Part shown: positions 52,666 to 61,062 of the stretch, piece after piece | Layout of the letters: every line of letters starts with the position of its first letter | Numbering within the stretch: the first letter of the stretch is position 1 | Assembly: GCF_001553115.1 (NCBI RefSeq) | Contig: NZ_KQ960182.1 | Span: 124,001-188,000, forward strand | Length of the DNA stretch: 64,000 nucleotides | Reading direction: 5' to 3' | DNA from: Aedoeadaptatus coxii | GTDB taxonomy: Bacteria > Bacillota > Clostridia > Tissierellales > Peptoniphilaceae | Program-made: the position numbers and the translations under genes | The notes under the pieces: generated by a model | The model's database searches: none | The model's input: the letters and a program-made list of their open reading frames with translations, nothing else | What the model was told of the DNA's origin: nothing

Positions 52666-54068
52666 GATACAGCCTCGTTTTCCAAGGGAATAAAAACGCG
52701 AATCGACGTTCCCACATTTTTCTCCGAGACGATTTGAATTTCGCCGTTATGGAGTTTTATAATCTCTTCCGCAATGGAAAGGCCGAGGCCCGAATGGGAA
52801 TTGGAATGCTTGCCCTTATAGAATTTTTCTTTGGCAAGGCGCAATTCATTTTCATCCATGCCTACGCCGTTATCGGAAACGATGATTTCGTAATTGGGAT
52901 AATTTTTCCGAGCCTCCAGTAAAACCCAACCGCCGGGATCGGTAAATTTAATGGCATTGTCGATAAGATTAATGAGTACCTGGCGAATACGATCTTCATC
53001 GGCTGTAACGAGAACAATATCGTCGTTGACCTCATTAATCAGATGAATTTCCTGCTTCCGCGCTCTAGGTTCCATTTGTTTTAAAATGCCTTCGCAGGTA
53101 GAGGTAATGTCGAATTGATCCTTTTTAAGGGTGATGCGCCCGGAAATATAGCGCGAAAAATCCAATAACTCCTCCACCATTTTTGAAAGTCTTTCCGTTT
53201 CGCTTTCGATAATATGAAAGCCTTCCGTGAGCACTTCTTTATCTTCCGGGTCCGTGTCCTTTAAAATAGCGGCCCATCCGCGAATAGAAGTTAAGGGCGT
53301 GCGAAGCTCGTGGCTGATGGAAGAAATAAAATCATTCTTCACCTGCTCCTTCCTCACGATTTCCGCCGCTAATGTATTAATGGATTGGGCGAGCTGCCCC
53401 AGTTCATCGTCGCGCTTCATGTAAATCCGTTTTTTGTACTGCCCGTCCGCCAACTGAATGGCGGTAGATTGAATTTCTTCAATAGGCCTGGTTATGCCCT
53501 TCGCCAAAAATCGGCTGACGATTACCGAAATAAGGATGACCAAAAAGGTAAGCATAAGTAAATACCGCGTCAGCGTCAACACCGATCGATGGGCAGGCGC
53601 CAAAGACGAAGTATAGCGCAAGACGCCTAAGAGTCCATGATCTTCCGAAAACAAAGGACGGGATACGGAAAGCACCGGCGTATCGGAATAGGCTACTTTA
53701 CCGACCCGCGATCCGCTCTGACCTTTTAAAGCCGATTGCACATCAGGATAATCTTTAACGGGGTCGTTAATGGCGCCGATGGAATCGTAAAGGAGCTGCC
53801 CATCATTGCCGATTAACTGCACCTGTCCTCCCGACTGATTAAAAATCATATTGTAATCGCTCTCTAAAAGCATTTCCAAATCGACGTTTTTAAAATAGCG
53901 CTCGTAAGTATAATAGGAACTGTTTAATTGCTGTTCCAAATAATAACGCACGCCGTTATAAGTATATTGGCGAAAACCCAAGATCAAAAATACGTCGAGC
54001 AAACTAACCGTTAAGAGGATAAGGGCGACGAAATTTCGCGTAATGACCGCTCGAATAGAATGTTTCAT
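52662..54068 (-). CDS. Sensor histidine kinase with HAMP domain
   Basis: A 468-residue kinase: membrane helix 1 (about 12-31), extracytoplasmic domain (32-165), helix 2 (166-186), HAMP (187-240), phosphoacceptor His253 in ISSISHELRTPLTS, N box LIDNAIKF, G boxes SDNGVGM and HSGLGLSIAEEI. The architecture resembles ResE/PhoR-type kinases of Firmicutes without a PAS domain. Four bases separate it from its regulator. The signal is unknown. Confidence 0.9.
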   Translation of the reverse strand: MKHSIRAVITRNFVALILLTVSLLDVFLILGFRQYTYNGVRYYLEQQLNSSYYTYERYFKNVDLEMLLESDYNMIFNQSGGQVQLIGNDGQLLYDSIGAINDPVKDYPDVQSALKGQSGSRVGKVAYSDTPVLSVSRPLFSEDHGLLGVLRYTSSLAPAHRSVLTLTRYLLMLTFLVILISVIVSRFLAKGITRPIEEIQSTAIQLADGQYKKRIYMKRDDELGQLAQSINTLAAEIVRKEQVKNDFISSISHELRTPLTSIRGWAAILKDTDPEDKEVLTEGFHIIESETERLSKMVEELLDFSRYISGRITLKKDQFDITSTCEGILKQMEPRARKQEIHLINEVNDDIVLVTADEDRIRQVLINLIDNAIKFTDPGGWVLLEARKNYPNYEIIVSDNGVGMDENELRLAKEKFYKGKHSNSHSGLGLSIAEEIIKLHNGEIQIVSEKNVGTSIRVFIPLENEAVS

Positions 54069-54072
54069 AGAA

Positions 54073-54768
54073 TCAATTATTTATTTTCCAACGATAGCCT
54101 ACGCCCCAAACCGTTTCAATATACACGGGATGGGCGGCATCCTCTTCAATTTTCGAACGCAAACGACGGATGTTCACATCGACAATTTTACTGTCGCCTA
54201 AAAATTCTTCGCCCCAAACGGCGTTTAAAATTTCGTCGCGACTTAGGGCGCGGTTGACATTATTCATGAAAAGCTTGACGATTTCATGTTCCGTAGGGGT
54301 GAGTTCGATCTCTCGTTCCCCTTTATAAAATTTATGGCCGTAAACATCAATTTTAAAATCGCCGCTTTCCAAATAACGATTCCCCTTTTTCGCCGCCACA
54401 TCCTTTCCAATGCGACGCTCCAGAGATTTAATGCGCAAAGTAAGCTCCGTAGGGTTAAAGGGCTTTGTGAGGTAATCGTCCGTACCGCTTTGAAGGCCCA
54501 TAATCTTATCGTAATCTTCCGCCTTAGCCGTCAGCATAATAATGCCGAGACCGGGGAACGATGCGCGCAAGCGATCGCACACTTCAAAACCGTCGATTCC
54601 CGGAAGCATAATATCGAGCAGGACGATGTCCGGCTGTTTTTCTTTGGCGATGTCGAGGCCCTCTTCGCCGCTTCCTGCTTCGTATACGTCAAAGCCTTCT
54701 CGCTCCAAGTTGATTTTTATAAATTTGCGAATAGAAGTTTCATCTTCAACCAGTAATATCTTTGTCAT
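54073..54768 (-). CDS. OmpR-family response regulator
   Basis: A 231-residue regulator: receiver domain with EDE (8-10), phosphoacceptor Asp52 and Lys near 103 (TKPF), then a winged helix ending VYIETVWGVGYRW. It overlaps the HD hydrolase gene by 23 bases. It is paired with the kinase downstream. No inverted or direct repeat typical of a binding site was recognised next to the operon start. Confidence 0.92.
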   Translation of the reverse strand: MTKILLVEDETSIRKFIKINLEREGFDVYEAGSGEEGLDIAKEKQPDIVLLDIMLPGIDGFEVCDRLRASFPGLGIIMLTAKAEDYDKIMGLQSGTDDYLTKPFNPTELTLRIKSLERRIGKDVAAKKGNRYLESGDFKIDVYGHKFYKGEREIELTPTEHEIVKLFMNNVNRALSRDEILNAVWGEEFLGDSKIVDVNIRRLRSKIEEDAAHPVYIETVWGVGYRWKINN

Positions 54769-55345
54769 GATTTACCTCTTCATTAAAATAATCATCTACT
54801 TTTCTTAAAATCACGTCATAGAGTTTCGGATAGCGCTTAATGGGCGCAATACGATCCAACACATCCTCGTAGCGAATGTGGTGTTCATTCCAGCTGCCGC
54901 CGTCCCGCGCCGCATTTAAAAGAATGGGTTCCATGCGATCCATGGCCAGGGCAAAATGAGATTCCGGCGTTTCCTGCGCTTCAAATTCTTCCCACAAATT
55001 TCGAAATTCGTCGCCTAAATCTTTCGGAAGCGATCCGTATAGCTTGTCTGCCGCCGCCACTTCCCTCTCCCGCTTAGATTTGTTTAATTCCTTATCGTAC
55101 GCGAAAGTATCCCCCGCTTCGATTTCCACTACATCGTGAAATAAGAGCATGGATACGACACGTCCTATATCCACATTGGACGGCGCATGGTCTTTTAAAA
55201 TCAACGCCATGGCGGCGATGTGAAAGCTATGCTCCGCATCATTTTCGTAGCGATCGCCGAAAACTAAGTGGGTCCTTCGGTAGACGGTCTTCATTTTTTC
55301 CAGTGTATAAATAAAATCGATTTGTCGTTTTAAATCTGCGTCCAT
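54746..55345 (-). CDS. HD-domain hydrolase, YfbR-like
   Basis: A 199-residue phosphohydrolase. His39 in DAEHSFH, His70-Asp71 in LFHDVVEIEAGDT and a later Asp (AMDRMEP) form the metal site. Relatives include YfbR-type 5'-deoxynucleotidases. Placed between the mtnA-like gene (one base apart) and a response regulator, it may act on nucleotides, but the link to methylthioadenosine salvage is only positional. Confidence 0.83.
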   Translation of the reverse strand: MDADLKRQIDFIYTLEKMKTVYRRTHLVFGDRYENDAEHSFHIAAMALILKDHAPSNVDIGRVVSMLLFHDVVEIEAGDTFAYDKELNKSKREREVAAADKLYGSLPKDLGDEFRNLWEEFEAQETPESHFALAMDRMEPILLNAARDGGSWNEHHIRYEDVLDRIAPIKRYPKLYDVILRKVDDYFNEEVNHDKDITG

Positions 55346-55346
55346 A

Positions 55347-56405
55347 TTACACGGCGAAATAAAAATCGCCCTCTCCTTTTAATTCTTCATAGCGTTTTAA
55401 ATCATTCGATTCGAAAATGCCGAGATCCGTTACGATACCGGTTACCAGTTCCGGAGGCGTCACATCGAAGGCGGGATAATAACCCTTTACGCCATCCAGC
55501 GTGTGCTTTATGCCGTGGGCCGATAAACTTTCTTCAGGATCTCGCATTTCAATGGTAATATCCTTCGCGCTATGAATGTGCATATCGGGAATTCCCGTAG
55601 CATAATAGGGAATGGCGAAGTGTCGGCATAAAATAGCAATTTGATGCGTTCCCACTTTGTTGACAATAGTGCCGTCCATACAAATAGAATCCGCCGCTGA
55701 AGTAAAAAGGCTTACCCCTTCATTTTCCATATAGGCTGCCACCATATTATCCGTAATCACCGTAACGTCCATGTTCATATCCTTAAATACCGAAGCCGTA
55801 AAGCGGGCACCTTGTAAAAAAGGACGGGTTTCCGGGCAGACAAAGCGAATCTTTTTGTCGCTCCTTTTAATATGGCGAGCCAACATACCGATAATCGTTT
55901 CGCCGAAACATTGCGTCATGATCGTACCTTCATCGGGAATAACGGGCATAAAATGCTCTGCCACGCGATCGATGGCACTGTAGCGCCGCTCCATGGATTT
56001 CAGCGCATAATCGCGCAAAATATCATCCAGATGCTCATCGTCTAAATATTTTTTTGCCACTTCCAAAGAGCCCGATGTTACCTGCGCCATTCGCCCCGAC
56101 GTCGTAGGACGCGCATGGGCAATGCAGTGAGCCGCTTCCTTTAAAAATCCATAGCGTGCATCGCCTTTTAAATGCCGCGATTCATACGCCGCCAACGCCA
56201 TGCCCATGGCCGCCGCCGTATAAGGCCCGGCCGATTGCGTCACCATAGCGCGAATGGCGTCGCGAACCTCTACATAGGTTTTGCAGCGAACATATTCAAT
56301 TTTGACGGGATAAATGCGTCGATCTAAAATCGATACCAATCCGTCTTCATAATAGGCCACGTGCTTTGCCTGCAACATATAGGCAAGATCTCGATCAAAG
56401 TCCAT
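55347..56405 (-). CDS. mtnA: S-methyl-5-thioribose-1-phosphate isomerase family protein
   Basis: A 352-residue member of the MtnA/eIF2B-alpha family, which isomerises aldose 1-phosphates to ketoses. The catalytic Cys lies in MTQCFGE near residue 168 and the Asp in the ADSICMDGTIVNKVGTHQ region near 240; HARPTTSGRM matches the substrate-binding start of the family. The divergent MTA phosphorylase would supply its substrate. Ribose-1,5-bisphosphate or 5-deoxyribose-1-phosphate isomerases share the fold, so specificity is inferred. The ATG at 56405 follows GAGGG; upstream ATGs overlap the promoter region. Confidence 0.8.
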   Translation of the reverse strand: MDFDRDLAYMLQAKHVAYYEDGLVSILDRRIYPVKIEYVRCKTYVEVRDAIRAMVTQSAGPYTAAAMGMALAAYESRHLKGDARYGFLKEAAHCIAHARPTTSGRMAQVTSGSLEVAKKYLDDEHLDDILRDYALKSMERRYSAIDRVAEHFMPVIPDEGTIMTQCFGETIIGMLARHIKRSDKKIRFVCPETRPFLQGARFTASVFKDMNMDVTVITDNMVAAYMENEGVSLFTSAADSICMDGTIVNKVGTHQIAILCRHFAIPYYATGIPDMHIHSAKDITIEMRDPEESLSAHGIKHTLDGVKGYYPAFDVTPPELVTGIVTDLGIFESNDLKRYEELKGEGDFYFAV

Positions 56406-56424
56406 ATTTCCCTCACTTTCCATG

Positions 56425-56431
56425 TATAATA
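56425..56431. promoter_or_regulatory. Overlapping divergent -10 elements of mtnP and mtnA
   Basis: On the plus strand TATAAT (56425-56430); on the minus strand TATTAT (56431-56426). The two -10 hexamers coincide, so the promoters of the phosphorylase and isomerase would compete for polymerase. No good -35 on either side. Confidence 0.4.
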
Positions 56432-56473
56432 GTACCATAACGGAAGAATAGAAACGAGAGAAACGAGGTCAAT

Positions 56474-57199
56474 ATGTATTACGGAATTATCGGCGGAACA
56501 GGCTTTGAAGCCCCCTTTCAAAACGCCGAAGAAAAATTAATGCACACTCCCTACGGCGACGCGAAAATCTTTTTTCCAAAAGACAAACCCTACGTATTCG
56601 TCTCCCGTCACGGAGCCGATCATACCATTCCACCCCATCAAGTACCTTACCGCGCCAACATTTGGGCACTGAAAGAATTAGGCGTCACGGAAGTTTACGG
56701 CATCAGTGCCGTGGGAAGTTTGAAAAAACAATTCGGCCCCGACGCCGTCGTTTTATCGGAAGATTTTTTAGATTTTACGAAATCAAGACCCAATACATTT
56801 TATGACGGTGATCACAACGAAGCGAAGCACATCGCCATGGATACGCCTTACGATCCTATTCTAAACGAAGAATTCGAACGCGCTTTCGGCGAAACATTGC
56901 CACGTGGCGTCTACGTTTCTACAGAAGGCCCTCGCTTTGAATCGAAAGCGGAAATAAAATTTTACGCATCCATCGGCGGCGACGTCGTAGGCATGACCAA
57001 TGTTCCGGAAGTAGTCCTTGCAAGGGAACTTGGCCTTCACTACGCCAACATCAATCACGTCGTTAACTACTGCACCGGCGTCAGCGATGACATGATCATT
57101 ACTAAATCCAAAACCGTTCGCAGACAGATCATCGACGCCATCGACAAAGTCTTTACCTCCGATCGCAAACCGAGAGAGACGCGAATCGATTTGCTCTAA
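56474..57199 (+). CDS. mtnP: S-methyl-5'-thioadenosine phosphorylase family protein
   Basis: A 241-residue trimeric-type phosphorylase. IGGTGFE at 6-12 phosphate site, SRHGADHTIPPH near 48-59 and the signature TEGPRFESKAEI near 154-165, followed by GMTNVPEVVLARE. It splits methylthioadenosine to adenine and methylthioribose 1-phosphate; hypoxanthine-type relatives (MTIP) are possible. The ATG follows GAGGT. It is divergent from the mtnA-like gene. Confidence 0.88.
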   Translation: MYYGIIGGTGFEAPFQNAEEKLMHTPYGDAKIFFPKDKPYVFVSRHGADHTIPPHQVPYRANIWALKELGVTEVYGISAVGSLKKQFGPDAVVLSEDFLDFTKSRPNTFYDGDHNEAKHIAMDTPYDPILNEEFERAFGETLPRGVYVSTEGPRFESKAEIKFYASIGGDVVGMTNVPEVVLARELGLHYANINHVVNYCTGVSDDMIITKSKTVRRQIIDAIDKVFTSDRKPRETRIDLL

Positions 57200-57204
57200 A
57201 TGCA

Positions 57205-57240
57205 AAAACTCACGCACCTTTTCGATGCGTGAGTTTTATT
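57205..57240. terminator. Bidirectional terminator between mtnP and pyrR
   Basis: Perfect 12-base-pair stem (57205-57216 with 57226-57237), nine-base loop, A- and T-runs on both flanks. Confidence 0.88.
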
Positions 57241-57244
57241 CTTC

Positions 57245-57757
57245 TCATTCCGATACATACACGACGTCTTCCCCGTCGTATTCTTTTAAATGAACGATTA
57301 TTTTTTCCGATTGGGATGTGGGAACATTTTTTCCGATAAAATCACCGCGAATGGGGAGTTCCCGATGGCCTCTGTCCACGAGACCTACCAGCTGTACCGA
57401 TCGCGGACGATCTTTCACCATTAAGGCATCCATAGCGGCGCGCACTGTCCTGCCGGTGTAAAGTACGTCGTCAACTAATACGACGCGCTTATCGTCGATT
57501 TTTCCCATAAAGTCCATGACTGTAAAATCGTGATGGCGACGATCATCTCGGAAAAATTCCGGATTAAGACTGTAGACGGGGACGCGAATGTTTTCAATTT
57601 CCTCCAGCTTTTCACAAAGGCGACGAGCCAAAAATTCTCCCCTCGTTATGATGCCGATCAACACCACGTCGTCGAGCCCTTTATTGCTTTCGATTATTTC
57701 GTTGGCAATGCGGGCGATGGCGCGCTTAATGGCCAGTTCGTCTAGTATTTTATGCAT
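57245..57757 (-). CDS. pyrR: PyrR, pyrimidine operon attenuator / uracil phosphoribosyltransferase
   Basis: A 170-residue phosphoribosyltransferase. The PRPP motif VVLVDDVLYTGRT is at 92-104. In Firmicutes PyrR binds pyr mRNA leaders in the presence of UMP and terminates transcription. It follows rluD with a 16-base overlap, the lspA-rluD-pyrR order of Bacillus. No pyr biosynthesis gene follows here, so regulated targets lie elsewhere. Confidence 0.94.
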   Translation of the reverse strand: MHKILDELAIKRAIARIANEIIESNKGLDDVVLIGIITRGEFLARRLCEKLEEIENIRVPVYSLNPEFFRDDRRHHDFTVMDFMGKIDDKRVVLVDDVLYTGRTVRAAMDALMVKDRPRSVQLVGLVDRGHRELPIRGDFIGKNVPTSQSEKIIVHLKEYDGEDVVYVSE

Positions 57758-58647
57758 AGGTCGCCTTCCTCCTTTCGTATATATGAAAGTAAACGTTCCG
57801 GCATGGGAGCTTCCGCATAGATTATTTCGTCGGTTATGGGGTGGCGAAATTTGATGCTTGCACTGTGAAGCAGAAGCTTTCCGTTACGTTCTCTTTTAAC
57901 GCCGTAAATGGGATCTCCGACCACGGGGTGATGTATAGATTGCAAGTGAACGCGAATTTGATGGGTTCTTCCCGTTAAAATCTGCACCTTTAATAATGTG
58001 GAATCGCGAAAACCCATGACCGGCTCGTAAATCGTGTGAGCAGGTTTGGATGGATGAACGTTCACCGCCATTTGTGTGCGACGGCGAGGATCACGACCTA
58101 TGGGAGAATCGATGGTTCCCATTTCACGAATCACACCGTGGCAAATGGCGTCGTAGCGTTTTTCCACGGCTCGCGTTTTAAAACATTCTATAAGGCCGTC
58201 ATAGGCTTCGTCTGTCTTGGCGACGACCATGACGCCGGAGGTGTCTTTGTCCAGGCGATGAACGATGCCGGGTCGCAAGGGATCGCTGCCCTTTGCCACT
58301 TTGCCGAAACGCCAGAGGATGTGATGAACCAGGGTTTCCTCTTCTTCCCCGGCGCCGGGGTGCACGACGAGGCCGTAAGGTTTGTCAACGCAGGCAATGT
58401 AGTCGTCTTCGTAGAGTATGTTCACGCCTAAATCTTTCGGCTCGATCACGTGCTCCTCTTCTTCCTCGAAGTGAATTTCATCCCCCGTTTTTAAACTGTA
58501 GCCCGCCTTTACTTTTTTTCCGTTGACGAGAATTCGACCGGATGTTATGCCGTTTTTTATTTGGGAGCGATTCATTTCCAGCTGATCCGCCAAATAGATA
58601 TCCAGACGAACACCACCCCGGTCAGCTACAAATAAACGGGTCTTCAT
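57742..58647 (-). CDS. rluD: Pseudouridine synthase, RluA/RluD family
   Basis: A 301-residue enzyme: S4 domain (12-65) and catalytic domain with Asp133 in HRLDKDTSG. GRTHQIRVHL near 225 and GDPIYG are family motifs. It most likely modifies 23S rRNA uridines near 1911-1917; the exact target is inferred from the lspA-linked YlyB type. It overlaps lspA by ATGA. Confidence 0.93.
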   Translation of the reverse strand: MKTRLFVADRGGVRLDIYLADQLEMNRSQIKNGITSGRILVNGKKVKAGYSLKTGDEIHFEEEEEHVIEPKDLGVNILYEDDYIACVDKPYGLVVHPGAGEEEETLVHHILWRFGKVAKGSDPLRPGIVHRLDKDTSGVMVVAKTDEAYDGLIECFKTRAVEKRYDAICHGVIREMGTIDSPIGRDPRRRTQMAVNVHPSKPAHTIYEPVMGFRDSTLLKVQILTGRTHQIRVHLQSIHHPVVGDPIYGVKRERNGKLLLHSASIKFRHPITDEIIYAEAPMPERLLSYIRKEEGDLCIKY

Positions 58648-59099
58648 GACGCTTTCTCTTCTTTCAAAAATAATTGAATGATAAGAAGAAGAGTGCCGAT
58701 GACAATCATGCTGTCTGCCAAATTAAAAACGGCAAAGGGATGGCCGAAAAAGTCGAAGGATAAAAAGTCTACGACATAGTGTAGACGCAATCGATCGATA
58801 AAGTTTCCGATGGCGCCGGCTAAGATTAAGACAAGGGCTATTTCCATGACGCGGCTAAGTTCGTGTCGTTTGCCGTAAAGGCCGTAAACCAAACCGCCGA
58901 TAACGGCGAGGGTAATCACGATAAAAAGCGGACGCCCGTCTTGTAAAATACCGAAGGCGGCTCCGCGATTTTCCACGTAAAGGAGTTGGAAGAAATTAGG
59001 AATGATTTCCATAGCTTCCGCTCCTTTTAAATTGGCAAGAACCCACAATTTACTTAGTTGGTCCAGCGCGATAAGTGCAATTAATAATATACTGACCAT
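58644..59099 (-). CDS. lspA: Lipoprotein signal peptidase
   Basis: A 151-residue four-helix membrane aspartyl protease that removes lipoprotein signal peptides. NRGAAFG near 44-50, the first catalytic Asp in GAIGNFIDRL near 104 and the second in FNLADS near 129 are all present. One client is encoded at 52123. It overlaps rluD by ATGA. Confidence 0.95.
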   Translation of the reverse strand: MVSILLIALIALDQLSKLWVLANLKGAEAMEIIPNFFQLLYVENRGAAFGILQDGRPLFIVITLAVIGGLVYGLYGKRHELSRVMEIALVLILAGAIGNFIDRLRLHYVVDFLSFDFFGHPFAVFNLADSMIVIGTLLLIIQLFLKEEKAS

Positions 59100-59112
59100 A
59101 GTTCTCCTATTG

Positions 59113-59874
59113 TTATAATGTTCCGTAGGTAAATCTGACTTTTCCCTTTTTCGTTACGGCTATATCATCGAATACGGCGATGCGGCCAAAGCCTCTAACC
59201 GACAAGAGATCCCCCGGCTTAACTTCTTCATGAGCCTTTTTAATCGACTTAAAGTTAATTTTAATAAAGCCTTTAGCGAGTTTTCCCCGAATATCATCTC
59301 GTGAAAAATGTGTAACGGCACGCACGACGGCGTCGATTCGCATGGATTGTACTACCGCCGTATTTTTTAGCCAAGGCTCTTCGGGAACGGGTACGTCGTC
59401 AACCGGAATCAATTCCCCCTTTACCGGCTGATGTCTTATTTTTGTTAGGGTGAGTGCGATGAAATTGGCAATTTCCCTTTTTGCAAAGACATAGACTCCG
59501 TCTTCTATGACAATGTCGCCGATTTTGCTTCTCTCGATGCCGATGGATACTATTGATCCCAAAACCTCCCGATGGCTCACTTCTTCCTTAGGCTGAAATT
59601 TAAAGGCTACCACTTCCTCGCTCGTTTCGACAAAGGGCGGTGAAAATACGATGATTTTACGTTCTCTCTCCCCTTCCGGATAGAAATGGGCGTCGACATC
59701 GGGAAAATGATGAAGAATGGATTGTACGAGTCGTTGCTCGTAAGGATCTAAAAAATCACTAGCTGTCACTGTATAATTTCTCGAAGCGATCTCCGGTAAA
59801 TCAAGGATATGACGCAGCATAGTGATTTTTTCAGGTTCTTGAATATGTTGTAAGATTAAATTCTTGTCGAGCAT
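59113..59874 (-). CDS. ylmH: S4-domain RNA-binding protein YlmH
   Basis: A 253-residue protein with an N-terminal alpha/beta region and a C-terminal S4 domain (about 178-250, with the RGKLAKGFIKIN stretch). YlmH of Bacillus binds stalled 50S subunits and can support alanine tailing with RqcH; it was first noted beside cell division genes. It lies one base after sepF; ylmG and divIVA, which flank it in Bacillus, are absent. Confidence 0.88.
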   Translation of the reverse strand: MLDKNLILQHIQEPEKITMLRHILDLPEIASRNYTVTASDFLDPYEQRLVQSILHHFPDVDAHFYPEGERERKIIVFSPPFVETSEEVVAFKFQPKEEVSHREVLGSIVSIGIERSKIGDIVIEDGVYVFAKREIANFIALTLTKIRHQPVKGELIPVDDVPVPEEPWLKNTAVVQSMRIDAVVRAVTHFSRDDIRGKLAKGFIKINFKSIKKAHEEVKPGDLLSVRGFGRIAVFDDIAVTKKGKVRFTYGTL

Positions 59875-59875
59875 A

Positions 59876-60349
59876 TTACCAGGGGAAAATGCCCGAGTTT
59901 TGAAGCTCTTCTTTTAAACCGTCGATGGCGATGTTTGCCGGTGCAAGAATGAAAATGTCTTTGTTTACCTTTTGAATCTTGCCTTCGATGGCATAAAGAG
60001 CGCCGTTTACGAAATCGAAAATTTCCCGTTTAACGTCGAGATCCAATTGTTCAAAGTTTAAAACGACAGCCTTGTGTTCTTTAAGATCGTCTACAATCTT
60101 CGGCGACTCATCGTAACTTAAAGGTTCGTGAATGGTAATAACCATTGACGCCTTGGTTTGAATACTGAGGACGCTGCCGTTATCTTTGTGGCGAACGGAA
60201 GGAGCCGCTTTTTGTGTACGAGTCGTCGTAATAGGTTCTACTTCCGTTGTTTGGAATTTCTCATCTTCTGTGTATTCGTACTCGTCATCGTAATCGTAAT
60301 CGTCACCAAAACCAAATGCTTTTTTTAATTTACTGCCGAAATCTGCCAT
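59876..60349 (-). CDS. sepF: Cell division protein SepF
   Basis: A 157-residue FtsZ-binding division protein. An N-terminal amphipathic membrane-binding helix (FGSKLKKAFGF), an acidic Tyr/Asp linker (12-60) and the C-terminal DUF552 domain with HEPLSYDESPKIVDDLKEHKAVVLNFE. The ATG at 60349 follows AAGGAGGAAG; a frame reaching 60439 lies inside yggS. It occupies the usual place between yggS and ylmH. Confidence 0.94.
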   Translation of the reverse strand: MADFGSKLKKAFGFGDDYDYDDEYEYTEDEKFQTTEVEPITTTRTQKAAPSVRHKDNGSVLSIQTKASMVITIHEPLSYDESPKIVDDLKEHKAVVLNFEQLDLDVKREIFDFVNGALYAIEGKIQKVNKDIFILAPANIAIDGLKEELQNSGIFPW

Positions 60350-60359
60350 GTCTTCCTCC

Positions 60360-61058
60360 TTAATAATGTCGTTTTCCAAAAATACGACTGCCCACACGTA
60401 CCATGTTCGCGCCTTCTTCAATGGCAATGGTAAAATCATTACTCATGCCCATGGAAAGATGATTCATATGAACCCCTTCATACCGGCGTCTTTCAATGTC
60501 TTCTTTGAGGGCGAACATTTTTCGAAATAGTTTTCTTAAATACGCCTCATCCTCTACATTCGGTGCAATTGCCATTAATCCTTCGACTTTGATGTGTTCA
60601 TAGTCGAGAATGGATTCTAAAAAAGGCAACACGCCGTCGTAAGCCAAGCCCCCCTTGGAAGCTTCATCGCCTATATTGACCTGTACCAAACAGGGAACAA
60701 TATGATCGGTTTGCTCGGCGCGCTTTTCAATTTCCTTTGCCAGAGACAAACGATCCAGCGAATGAATTAGAGCGACATCTCGATAGATATATTTTACCTT
60801 ATTTGATTGCAAGTTTCCAATCATATGATAGCGAACCTTATCGCCGATAATGTCCATTTTTTCCGTAAGCTCTTGAACTTTGTTTTCTCCAATATCGGTA
60901 ACGCCGAGTTTAATGGCTTCCTCAATAGCATCGACGCCGTGGGTTTTCGTAACGGCAATGAGTTTTACCTCTTCGCCTGTTACGCTGTGCTCACGGCTTT
61001 TCTCTATTTCTTCGCGCACGCGCTTCAGATTCTCTTCCATAACGGACAAATTTACCAA
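60360..61058 (-). CDS. yggS: PLP homeostasis protein, YggS/YlmE family
   Basis: A 232-residue PLP-binding barrel protein. Lys38 in AVTKTHG is the PLP site; IGENKVQE, HMIGNLQSNKVKY and SMGMSNDFTIAIEEGANMVRVGSRIFG are family signatures. It takes part in PLP balance rather than a known reaction. It lies 10 bases before sepF and 4 bases after the HlyD-like gene. Confidence 0.94.
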   Translation of the reverse strand: MVNLSVMEENLKRVREEIEKSREHSVTGEEVKLIAVTKTHGVDAIEEAIKLGVTDIGENKVQELTEKMDIIGDKVRYHMIGNLQSNKVKYIYRDVALIHSLDRLSLAKEIEKRAEQTDHIVPCLVQVNIGDEASKGGLAYDGVLPFLESILDYEHIKVEGLMAIAPNVEDEAYLRKLFRKMFALKEDIERRRYEGVHMNHLSMGMSNDFTIAIEEGANMVRVGSRIFGKRHY

Positions 61059-61062
61059 CTCC

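Noticed and set aside
54286-54756. 156-codon open frame on the plus strand
   Set aside because: It lies wholly opposite a complete response regulator with all motifs, and has no ribosome site or recognisable domain.
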